In this document: positions 1 to 5,735 of the stretch, piece by piece
Layout: every line of letters starts with the position of its first letter
Numbering within the stretch: position 1 is the first letter of the stretch
NCBI GenBank assembly: GCA_027073945.1
Contig: JALTEL010000580.1
Span: forward strand, 1-5,767
Reading direction: 5' to 3'
DNA length: 5,767 bases
DNA from: Caldifarciminota bacterium
Lineage (GTDB): Bacteria > WOR-3 > Hydrothermia > UBA1063 > CAJXJZ01
Position numbers and translations under genes: made by a program
Notes under the pieces: generated by a model
Database searches by the model: none
What the model was told of the DNA's origin: nothing
What the model saw: only the letters and a program-made list of their open reading frames with translations

Positions 1-2
1 GG

Positions 3-221
3 CTACGCCGTGATTGACTGAAGTTGCGCGGGTACCTTATTCAAAATAACCTCTTTGAGGTCAATTTTCCGGCTCGCGTTATCGATATCAATCCCTGTTA
101 TATGGCCATTCTCGTCATAATCGATAACAATTCCTTCCGATATCTCGACGCTTTGTTGGCTTGTTTTGGAAGATAGATCTATGTAGAGAGAATCTGTCTC
201 GGGATAATAATTAAGTTTCAT
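3..221 (-). CDS. DUF2283 family small protein
   Basis: A 72-residue protein recognised as DUF2283. The family's two hallmarks are present: an N-terminal strand motif Y-x-P-E-x-D-S-L-Y-I-x-L (residues 6-16 region) and the central D-Y-D-E-N-G-x-I-x-G-I-D-I turn (residues 34-46). Length is normal for the family and the frame closes with TAG at 3-5, so the gene is complete. The start at 221 is supported by a perfect AGGAGGT ribosome binding site at 229-235 and by an ATGA overlap with the preceding toxin-like gene, which implies translational coupling. The biochemical function of DUF2283 is unknown. Members often sit directly behind small DUF4258/RelE-like genes, so an antitoxin-like or partner role is an inference from context. 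Because the upstream gene carries a nonsense codon, this protein may now be made without its partner. Confidence 0.85.
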   Translation of the reverse strand: MKLNYYPETDSLYIDLSSKTSQQSVEISEGIVIDYDENGHITGIDIDNASRKIDLKEVILNKVPAQLQSITA

Positions 222-478
222 GGTTTGAACCTCCTGTCGGGAAAGGCGTTATGGATGGTCATTTTATCATCAAGCGTGACGACTCTTAATATCCGCCCGC
301 CAAGTTCTTCGATCTTCCCCCAAAATCTATAACGATTATTTTCCTGTCATTCCACTTTTATGGGATTTACTATAACCTTAACACACCATTCCTTTTTTAA
401 ATATGGCCGTTTTCGTAACACCTCATTCTCAAAATATGCTGTATATTTATATTTTGGCACCGCTTTCAAAGAATCCAT
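218..478 (-). pseudogene. toxin-like small protein (DUF4258-like), broken by in-frame TGA
   Basis: Read from ATG 478-476, the frame gives 43 residues (MDSLKAVPKYKYTAYFENEV and onward, with RKRPYLKKEWC following), then TGA at 349-347. The same frame then continues without shift for 42 residues (QENNRYRFWGKIEELGG, then RILRVVTLDDK and HNAFPDRRFKP) to TGA at 220-218. The combined 86 codons match in length and pattern the small proteins I know beside DUF2283 genes: an N-terminal F-E-x-E-V-L-R-K-R-P-Y block and a C-terminal R-F-W-G, L-R-V-V-T-L, H-N-A-F-x-D-R block. No indel is present, so the lesion is one base substitution, a sequencing error, or a readthrough site; the stop is followed by C, a leaky context. 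A DUF4258/RelE-like toxin role is an inference. The last codon overlaps the DUF2283 start by ATGA. No strong ribosome site precedes ATG 478; the frame is open back to a TAG at 508-506. Confidence 0.72.
229..235 (-). promoter_or_regulatory. Shine-Dalgarno site of the DUF2283 gene
   Basis: AGGAGGT on the minus strand, 7 bases before the ATG at 221. It lies inside the last codons of the upstream toxin-like frame, as expected of a tightly coupled pair. It fixes the DUF2283 start. Confidence 0.8.
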
Positions 479-525
479 TCTGATTAATACGTTGAATTCT
501 CTACTCTATCAACCTTACTTTTCAC

Positions 526-554
526 ATCTTACTCCGCAAATTTGGTCCTGTCAA
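526..554 (-). promoter_or_regulatory. sigma-70-type promoter for the toxin-like/DUF2283 pair
   Basis: On the minus strand a perfect TTGACA (554-549) is followed after 17 bases by TAAGAT (531-526; four of six matches to TATAAT). Transcription would begin near 519, leaving about 40 bases of leader before ATG 478. Position and direction fit the downstream pair well. Called from consensus only. Confidence 0.5.
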
Positions 555-616
555 ACAAACTATCCCCGTTTATAAGATGGGGGGTCGCTCTTTCGAACGA
601 AATCGTAATCCGCCGA

Positions 617-640
617 GTCAAATCTTATGTAACTTTTGAC
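617..640. repeat. short inverted repeat in intergenic region
   Basis: GTCAAA (617-622) and TTTGAC (635-640) form a 6-bp stem around a 12-base loop. It abuts the decameric repeat that follows. The sequence resembles the intergenic palindromes scattered by REP-associated Tyr transposases, but no transposase is in the window, so that origin is only a resemblance. Confidence 0.35.
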
Positions 641-670
641 CACAGATTAACGCAGATAGACGCGGATGAA
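641..670 (+). repeat. three tandem decamers, dispersed-repeat type
   Basis: Three consecutive 10-mers align without gaps: CACAGATTAA (641-650), CGCAGATAGA (651-660), CGCGGATGAA (661-670). Shared positions are C-x-C-x-G-A-T and the final A. This string, or its complement, is familiar to me as an intergenic dispersed repeat in many environmental bacterial genomes. It lies in the 189-base gap between the small-gene promoter and the end of the large gene and encodes nothing. Confidence 0.5.
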
Positions 671-690
671 AAAGAGAGCAAAAAGGGAAA

Positions 691-720
691 GGTTAGAGGT
701 CATAAAGACCTGACCCCTTG
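691..720. repeat. REP-like palindrome (AGGTC-ATAAA-GACCT)
   Basis: A perfect 5-bp stem AGGTC (697-701) / GACCT (707-711) with loop ATAAA, followed by GACCCC. The GACCTGACCCC tail resembles REP-like elements linked to IS200-type (RAYT) transposases. It lies 33 bases past the stop of the large gene. Read on that strand the stem could act as a weak transcription end, but no T-run follows directly, so I do not call it a terminator. Confidence 0.4.
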
Positions 721-743
721 GGATTAGCACTCTTTAAACCAAC

Positions 744-3700
744 TTATATTTTTATGAACGTCCCATACCCTGTTCCAAATTCTTCATTATCTTTTTCGAT
801 TGGGAAACAATGATCTACAACATCCCTTGATAACTTGATGTAAAAATTTTTTTCTTCAGGTTCTATTTTATTGGAGGGGTTCTTAATAATTCGTAGTTCA
901 GCTTTGTCTTCCCCTAGTCCAAGAATATAGTAAATGTAATATTTATCTCCTAATTCAATGGACTTTTTCCATTCATTAATAGTAATTTCTCTTTTTTCTG
1001 GTCTGTGTGTTGCACCTTTTACCTCGATGTAGTGCATTTCACCCGTTTCAGGATTCTTTGATTCAATATCGTATCCTTTATTAAAACTTGAAACATCATT
1101 GGGAATTCTACCATTCTTTCTCTCATAAAGCATCGCCCACTTCATTGCTGTTTTCTCTATTATATCTTTATCTTCCTGTTTTATCCCGTCACCTTTTGGA
1201 GAAATAGTGTTTGGTTTTTGCACAGGAGCTTCGTCACCGAAACCTTCTGTTGGAATCTCTATTTCCCGATCCGTTATAAGTTTCCCTTGGCTTGGATCCA
1301 AAATTTTTCTATTGATTGGTGTATTAGGAGGCTCGATTCCTTCAGATTGGTTAGACCCAGGTTTTTCTCTTTTATCACCAGGCATGCCAATTTCAGGAAT
1401 TGGTTCTAACGACTCATTCTCCAAAGATCTTTCGCATTCTTTGACCTCATCCTCAGATACTCCAGTTCGGCGAAGTTTTCTGATTCTTTCTTCATCAGTT
1501 TCACATAACAGAAGGTTCTCAAATGCCTCATAGTATGTTTGACCGAAACGCTGTGCAAGGCATTCAGCCAGTGCCGAAAATATATCTTTTTCTTCCCTGT
1601 TAACATTTATATAAATGGTAAAATCAGAATCGGTGGACCAACAGGCGGGAGGTTCCTCTTCGAATATTGTATTTTCAGTATCCTTTAGCCTAAAGCTTTT
1701 TTTGAGGTTTTCGACCCCAATTAACTTAATAGAACGGAAGAAGTTTTCGTCATTAGACCGATTTTGGGGCCTATCTTTACCCAATCTTGCTAAAAGCACT
1801 GGTTTTAGGCGTTCAAATCTTTTTTGCCAACTATCGGTTTCTTGGGAGTTTTCTGGGCCTGCGGAAACGACCTCATCGACGATGTCGGAAACCAAACTCA
1901 TTCCAAAAAGCTTCTTAGCTTTTATAGCCCTATTCTCCCCTCCTAATTCTATAGCAAAGAGGCTATATCCAGATTCAAGAAGATCCTTTTTTATTGGATC
2001 AAAGCGGGGATCATCCAAATAATGTATTTCTTCAGCCTTTTTAAACACGTGCTTGTTTTCAGTTGATAAAGACAATACAAGAACCTGTGAAAAGGGTTTT
2101 TCAACCTGTTGAATATTGCATTGTTCCAAACAATGTCTGTATAAGGCCTGTACCGTTCTTAACCGTTCCTTCGAAATTTCACTATTTGTTTCACTTAATT
2201 TTCTCAGCCACTTTTCCCAATCTGTTGTTTTTATCTGATCCCAATTTGTTCTGCTCCCAATTTCGTCTATAAGGTCTTCAAAGCGTCGTCTTGCTTCTTT
2301 TTCTTTTGGCCTTTTTACTTGGAGGGTTGGCACAAACCCCTTAAGGCTTCTTCCAACTTCCGAATCTTCCAGAAAAACCTCGTCAGGTCGCGAAAATCCC
2401 TCTCCTACTGAGGGAATCCAGTTTGAATGTTTGATTCCCCAGAGCAATATAGAATCACATGAAGATGAATAAGTATAACTTATTTTCGTGTACTTAAATT
2501 TGCATTTTATTTTATCTTTTTGAGGTCCCGCAATATAATCAAACATCTTGGTTTTATAAAGTAAGTGGAAAAGATTTATGCATCTGTTCTTATCTTTTAT
2601 TATTTCTTTCCAGTTATCTATCACATAACTTTCCTTTAGCATTCTACGACTGTTTCTACCATACCACATATCGTGTAAATCGGAATTTTTCTTACAATAT
2701 TCTTTGTATCGTTCCCACGCTTCTTTTGAAACATGTATCGGATGTGGATTAGGGAAGTCATGTTCGGATATGAATCCCGGCTGTTTCTCAATTGGTAAAA
2801 TCTTTGGTTCCCATGATACGCCCAGATACCTGTAAAGAGATTTCCATTTTTCAAAAGAAATGCCCTTATGGACATCGCTATTAGGACTCGCCAGAAATTT
2901 TCTGTTTTTTATATCCTTGTAGATTTCAAACAGCTCTTCCGGCGCTCCCCATTCTTTGCTTGCGTATACTTTCCATGCAGGGTGCCATTCGCCACTTTCA
3001 GTAGGAACAAAGACTTTATAAGCCAATTGGGTTCTCAAGTCATCTAACCAAGGGATTGGCTCCGTGTCCTGAAATTTTTTCTCGTTTGGCGCCAATTGAG
3101 CAAGGAAAACAAGGAGGTCCTTTTTTCGTGATGGATCATGGTTAATTGGGTTATGGATGTCTTCAAGAAGAGGTAAAATTGCTTTTTTTACTATATCGAT
3201 TGGCCTAAATGGATAAAGGCCCAGTTCAGAAAGCTGACTTAATCCTTTTTTAAAACGTTCCTGCTCCGCTCCTTCAAGCCCTTTCCCAACTTCAGAGTTT
3301 AAAAAATCCAATGGGATAAAAGATGGAATTTTTACATCCCTGTTTGGTGGCAAGAAGAGCGGAGGTAGATTGTCATCTGTCAAAAAACGTAGTTCACCTT
3401 TACTTGTAAGAAAAAGTTTTTCTTTTTGCAACGCATCTTTTGTAGCTTCTTCTGCACTCCATGAAGGAGCATTTTCTATCCATTTAAAAACGGTATTTAA
3501 GGCCCGTGTGCACCATGCCGGGTCTGGTTTGGCTATGCTCCCCAATATTTGAACACTATCCGACTTTGTAAGGTTTTTCCCGCCCAATTTCACTAACGTT
3601 TGCAATCTTGTGCCTGATGTCCACTCCGGTTCAATGAGGTAACACCCTTCCCACTGAACTTCCTTGTTGGTTAATACGCTTATTTCGGTTAGGGTCTCTT

Positions 3701-4931
3701 TATCTGACAGGCCAGCTGAGCAAGGTGCAACCAATCTTAAAGGATTTTTCATAACAGGTAAAAAATCTTTCTTACCCAGAATTTGTGCGAATTTTTCAAA
3801 AACCTGCTTTTCGACTGGTTCCATATCTTCTGGAGAACGACATTCGAGAAAATCAATCAATGTAACACTGTTTCTGCCGAAAAATGGGATGACTTTTTCT
3901 ACAAAAAGAGACGCCAATTCCTTGATGACCCATTGATTATATTGTACCGCATCTTCACGAAGATGTTTACGCCCTGCATCCAGAATAAAATCTCCATGAA
4001 CCAAAAATTTAAATGGGCACCTTTCACGGGTGGGAAAATATGAAAATATTTGGGAATAGTTTGTAAGTGGAGTTTCCGGGAAGGCAATAGAAACAGAGCC
4101 GTGAGTTAAGTCACGACAATCATCCGGAAGTGCAGAAGATATTTCACTGGGTATTTTTCGCTGCTCTATGCTAAAAACCTTGTAAGTTTCACAATCCCCA
4201 TTTGTTTCAATGTCAACTTGTCCTTCTCCTCGGTGAATTTTATGTTGGCGACTAAATTCATCGGATTCAATTGAGAAATTTAATACTGAATTCAAGAACA
4301 GAAGCGTCAAAGGATCAAAATTCTTCAGCTCTTTAAGTATAGACTGGGAAACGGTTTTATCTTTCAATTCAAGAACAATTACAGTAGCAAATCCATTGTG
4401 AAAAAGCGCATCTATTGCCTCAATACGTTCAGAAGGAGGATACGGAAGCCTCATTAAGGGAACTTCTTCGGGGTGGTACTTTCTATTCAATGCCAGACTT
4501 ATATCGTTAGCCGCTTTTTCTCGGTCGAATGTGAATTTAAATGTTTTTGAATAGATAGTAGGTTTTTTTGTCCACGTCAAAACGGATTTAAAACCAATGC
4601 CCTTATTCCCTATTGTAATTCTACGATCTTTCTTTGGGCTTCGATCCAAATTACAGATAGCTTCTACGCCTTTAGGGCTAAAAGGAGATCCGTCATTGGC
4701 TATAAACAGAATGTCATTTTTTAGAATTATTTTTATCCTGTTTTTATCTTCAGATTGATTCATCGCATCATCAGCATTTTGAATGAGTTCTATGAGTGGG
4801 CGGCCAGCAGTATCACCAGCTACCCGAATCTCGGCATTTTGATGTTCTTCAATATCCCCAGGCGTTGCTTTGTAACTTTTTAGTCGATTGTTTCTAAGGA
4901 CTTTTAGAAATGCATCAGAATTTACTACCAT
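744..4931 (-). CDS. NO VEIN-like protein: sacsin-type GHKL ATPase + DUF3883 (NOV_C) nuclease-like domain
   Basis: A giant protein (1395 residues from this start; residue numbers below count from the alternative ATG at 4952, 1402 residues). Residues 30-230 are a sacsin/HSP90-like ATPase: N-box ELIQNADDA (55-63) with Mg-binding N59, G1 box NDG (86-88), and ATP-lid GNKGIGFKS (115-123). Residues 317-342 (VHGDFILDAGRKHLREDA and onward) match the conserved block that follows the ATPase in sacsin-like proteins. The middle (about 400-1150) has recurring modules of hydrophobic-P-x-G-x-W/F type (512-561, 646-678, 843-879). Residues 1180-1260 are proline/charge-rich and look disordered. Residues 1262-1380 are DUF3883/NOV_C: GYDIES (1293-1298), then YIEVKG (1308-1313), so D1295, E1310 and K1312 fit a PD-(D/E)xK active site. 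No signal peptide or membrane segment is seen; it is probably cytoplasmic. All ATPase and nuclease residues are intact. The architecture equals plant NO VEIN; a role in DNA-directed defence is inferred. The gene stands alone and is A+T-rich against its right flank. Start 4931 is preferred because AGGAG lies 8 bases upstream. Confidence 0.88.
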   Translation of the reverse strand: MVVNSDAFLKVLRNNRLKSYKATPGDIEEHQNAEIRVAGDTAGRPLIELIQNADDAMNQSEDKNRIKIILKNDILFIANDGSPFSPKGVEAICNLDRSPKKDRRITIGNKGIGFKSVLTWTKKPTIYSKTFKFTFDREKAANDISLALNRKYHPEEVPLMRLPYPPSERIEAIDALFHNGFATVIVLELKDKTVSQSILKELKNFDPLTLLFLNSVLNFSIESDEFSRQHKIHRGEGQVDIETNGDCETYKVFSIEQRKIPSEISSALPDDCRDLTHGSVSIAFPETPLTNYSQIFSYFPTRERCPFKFLVHGDFILDAGRKHLREDAVQYNQWVIKELASLFVEKVIPFFGRNSVTLIDFLECRSPEDMEPVEKQVFEKFAQILGKKDFLPVMKNPLRLVAPCSAGLSDKETLTEISVLTNKEVQWEGCYLIEPEWTSGTRLQTLVKLGGKNLTKSDSVQILGSIAKPDPAWCTRALNTVFKWIENAPSWSAEEATKDALQKEKLFLTSKGELRFLTDDNLPPLFLPPNRDVKIPSFIPLDFLNSEVGKGLEGAEQERFKKGLSQLSELGLYPFRPIDIVKKAILPLLEDIHNPINHDPSRKKDLLVFLAQLAPNEKKFQDTEPIPWLDDLRTQLAYKVFVPTESGEWHPAWKVYASKEWGAPEELFEIYKDIKNRKFLASPNSDVHKGISFEKWKSLYRYLGVSWEPKILPIEKQPGFISEHDFPNPHPIHVSKEAWERYKEYCKKNSDLHDMWYGRNSRRMLKESYVIDNWKEIIKDKNRCINLFHLLYKTKMFDYIAGPQKDKIKCKFKYTKISYTYSSSCDSILLWGIKHSNWIPSVGEGFSRPDEVFLEDSEVGRSLKGFVPTLQVKRPKEKEARRRFEDLIDEIGSRTNWDQIKTTDWEKWLRKLSETNSEISKERLRTVQALYRHCLEQCNIQQVEKPFSQVLVLSLSTENKHVFKKAEEIHYLDDPRFDPIKKDLLESGYSLFAIELGGENRAIKAKKLFGMSLVSDIVDEVVSAGPENSQETDSWQKRFERLKPVLLARLGKDRPQNRSNDENFFRSIKLIGVENLKKSFRLKDTENTIFEEEPPACWSTDSDFTIYINVNREEKDIFSALAECLAQRFGQTYYEAFENLLLCETDEERIRKLRRTGVSEDEVKECERSLENESLEPIPEIGMPGDKREKPGSNQSEGIEPPNTPINRKILDPSQGKLITDREIEIPTEGFGDEAPVQKPNTISPKGDGIKQEDKDIIEKTAMKWAMLYERKNGRIPNDVSSFNKGYDIESKNPETGEMHYIEVKGATHRPEKREITINEWKKSIELGDKYYIYYILGLGEDKAELRIIKNPSNKIEPEEKNFYIKLSRDVVDHCFPIEKDNEEFGTGYGTFIKI

Positions 4932-4939
4932 GCCTGTTA

Positions 4940-4944
4940 CTCCT
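4940..4944 (-). promoter_or_regulatory. Shine-Dalgarno site deciding the start of the large gene
   Basis: AGGAG on the minus strand, 8 bases before ATG 4931-4929. The upstream in-frame ATG at 4952 has only AGGG three bases before it, too close to work well. This favours Met-8 of the longest frame as the true start, although 4952 could still be used by coupling to the short leader ORF. Confidence 0.6.
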
Positions 4945-4951
4945 GCTTTCA

Positions 4952-4999
4952 TTACCCTATTTTTTTATGAATGTTTTCGTCGTTATATTCAAATCCCAT
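4952..4999 (-). promoter_or_regulatory. possible leader ORF (15 codons) coupled by TAATG
   Basis: ATG 4999-4997 opens a 15-codon frame (MGFEYNDENIHKKIG) whose TAA (4954-4952) shares its last A with the ATG at 4952, giving a TAATG junction. A purine-rich AGAGGGG stretch lies just upstream of its ATG. If translated it could feed ribosomes into the large gene or tune its expression. The peptide has no recognisable motif and the arrangement may be chance. Confidence 0.22.
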
Positions 5000-5018
5000 T
5001 TTGCCCCTCTTCCTTGAT

Positions 5019-5130
5019 TCCCCGGCACCGCCCTCACCGGCCGGCCATATTCATCCATCCCGATTCCAGGGCCATTGGCATCCGGTTTGACGTTGCCGAA
5101 TGGAACGCGCTGGCCGCCCTGTGTCTGCCA
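5019..5130 (-). pseudogene. decayed coding fragment, G+C-rich
   Basis: An open stretch reading WQTQGGQRVPFGNVKPDAN, then GPGIGMDEYGRPVRAVPG, with strongly G/C-biased third positions. It is unlike the A+T-rich large gene beside it. Its upstream side dissolves into low-complexity G-runs and its downstream side runs on without a recognisable end, so neither a natural start nor a clear domain is present. The D-x-x-G-x-G-I-G-M-D-E-Y-G-R-P-V string looks like genuine protein, possibly the C-terminal tail of a secreted or hypothetical protein. I do not recognise the family with confidence. Most likely it is a relic of a gene truncated when neighbouring DNA was exchanged. Confidence 0.35.
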
Positions 5131-5138
5131 GTGAAAGT

Positions 5139-5165
5139 GGGAAATTGGGGACGGGGAAAATGGGG
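5139..5165 (+). other. G-quadruplex motif
   Basis: Four G-runs fit the G3+N1-7 rule: 5139-5141, 5147-5150, 5153-5156 and 5162-5165, with loops of 5, 2 and 5 bases. They lie on the plus strand, which is the template for the leftward transcript, beginning about 14 bases downstream of the predicted start site of the promoter at 5186-5214. A folded quadruplex here could slow RNA polymerase early in transcription. Structure and effect are inferred from sequence only. Confidence 0.4.
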
Positions 5166-5185
5166 AGATTGTGGACGTACATAAA

Positions 5186-5214
5186 ATCATAAGGTTCATA
5201 AAAAATCCTGTCAA
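5186..5214 (-). promoter_or_regulatory. strong sigma-70-type promoter for the large ATPase-nuclease gene
   Basis: On the minus strand TTGACA (5214-5209, six of six) is followed after exactly 17 bases by TATGAT (5191-5186, five of six). The start site would be near 5179, giving a leader of about 250 bases that includes the decayed fragment and the possible leader ORF. It is the best promoter in the right flank and points at the large gene. Its -35 box lies within the ATCCTGTCA-type repeat. Confidence 0.6.
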
Positions 5215-5231
5215 TCCCGTTTATCCTGTCA
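5205..5231 (+). repeat. three tandem 9-mers, dispersed-repeat type
   Basis: ATCCTGTCA (5205-5213), ATCCCGTTT (5214-5222), ATCCTGTCA (5223-5231), head to tail. The first and third units are identical. The string resembles a dispersed intergenic element seen in many environmental bacterial genomes. Read on the minus strand, its units yield two TTGACA boxes (5214-5209 and 5232-5227). Confidence 0.55.
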
Positions 5232-5257
5232 AAAAATAATTGGCTTTTGACCTTTGG

Positions 5258-5321
5258 CTTTCCACCCCTGTGAAATCCGCTACGCTATGACTCAGCCAAT
5301 TTCACGGGGAAAACTTTCCAC
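5258..5321. repeat. hairpin element flanked by 8-bp direct repeats
   Basis: An 11-bp stem pairs CCCC (5265-5268) plus GTGAAAT (5270-5276) with ATTTCACGGGG (5299-5309), with T5269 bulged. A short inner GCT/AGC pairing (5279-5281 with 5294-5296) may extend it. The sequence CTTTCCAC stands on both sides (5258-5265 and 5314-5321). This layout could be a small palindromic mobile element with target duplication, though the left copy overlaps the stem by one base. No T-run follows, so it is not a classical terminator. Confidence 0.4.
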
Positions 5322-5465
5322 TGTTTTTTCCATCTGAGAGAATCCGTGTCCCATTTTTAGGGATTCACTATACATGTTTGGGCATGACCATCCTCTTTAC
5401 TCTTCGGAAGGTGGAACAGCCTCCCGGCACGGCCTGAAGTCAGCCCGTTCGCCGATCCGATTCAG
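5322..5465. other. gene-free spacer
   Basis: No convincing ORF, RNA gene or promoter is seen. The only structure is an imperfect inverted repeat GAATCC (5340-5345) / GGATTC (5361-5366) around GTGTCCCATTTTTAG, a weak stem that may be another decayed palindromic element. Short open frames in this stretch have no recognisable protein pattern. Confidence 0.4.
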
Positions 5466-5493
5466 ATTTTAAACGTTACCTGACAAGTGTCAA
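5466..5493 (-). promoter_or_regulatory. second leftward promoter-like site overlapping a palindrome
   Basis: On the minus strand TTGACA (5493-5488) and TAAAAT (5471-5466; five of six matches) are separated by 16 bases. The inverted repeat TGACA-AG-TGTCA (5481-5492) covers most of the -35 box and could be an operator. No gene begins close downstream; the next leftward gene is the large ATPase, more than 500 bases away, so this would be a distal promoter or a relic of a lost gene. Confidence 0.35.
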
Positions 5494-5643
5494 GACATCG
5501 TAGCCACTGGATTTACGCTTGACACGCGCTTCCTTGAGCCGTATCCTGAGAACTATGAGGCAAGGAGTGTTGCCGGGGCAATGGTGATTGGGCGGAAGAA
5601 TATGTTGGGCGCGCATAAAAAATACCCATCGGGGATGAAGTGC

Positions 5644-5735
5644 GTAATCCGATAGAAACCGGCCACTGAATCCTATCCATTCCGGCCGCCTAATCTTAAG
5701 CAAAGTGGCCACCCAATCCGATTTTATCTGGCCAC
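5644..5735 (-). repeat. four tandem 23-bp repeats, possible IS21-type terminus or iterons
   Basis: On the minus strand four units follow one another with an exact 23-base period: 5735-5713, 5712-5690, 5689-5667, 5666-5644. Each begins G-[T/C]-G-G-C-C and carries T at position 15 and G-A-T-T at 18-21; ten of 23 positions are invariant. IS21-family elements have multiple short repeats in their ends that bind the transposase, and the GTGGCC/GGATTACGCAC wording is reminiscent of such ends. Plasmid iterons or a regulator array would look similar. No istA or istB coding sequence is inside the window; it would lie beyond 5767 if present. Confidence 0.5.

Noticed and set aside
347..349. Selenocysteine codon or alternative genetic code
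   Set aside because: No selenocysteine-type context or obvious downstream hairpin is seen, and the intact 1400-residue frame and the other genes read normally with the standard code.
641..720. CRISPR-like array
   Set aside because: Repeats are directly adjacent 9- or 10-mers without spacers, not 20-40 base repeats with unique spacers.
360..727. Two plus-strand ORFs of 71 and 61 codons
   Set aside because: The first is antisense to the toxin-like gene and the second runs through dispersed repeats. Neither has protein-like features.
1207..4087. Many ORFs of 60-135 codons opposite or in other frames of the large gene
   Set aside because: Shadows of the long coding sequence, which has clear domains throughout.
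5519..5547. Plus-strand promoter-like TTGACA-17-TATCCT
   Set aside because: Consensus match is moderate and no rightward gene follows within the window.
5608..5640. Possible minus-strand terminator around CCCCGATGGGTATTTTTT
   Set aside because: The stem is only three G-C pairs with mismatches, and no gene ends upstream of it.
5473..5655. 60-codon open plus-strand frame with somewhat coding-like codons (DIVATGFTLDTRFLEPYPEN part)
   Set aside because: No usable start: the only ATG (5581) leaves 24 codons and has a ribosome site 13 bases away. It ends in the repeat array and I do not recognise the protein. It could be a relic, but the support is too thin for a feature.
5476..5712. 78-residue minus-strand ORF
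   Set aside because: It starts inside the 23-bp repeat array, has no ribosome binding site or family resemblance, and its composition changes along its length. Treated as chance.
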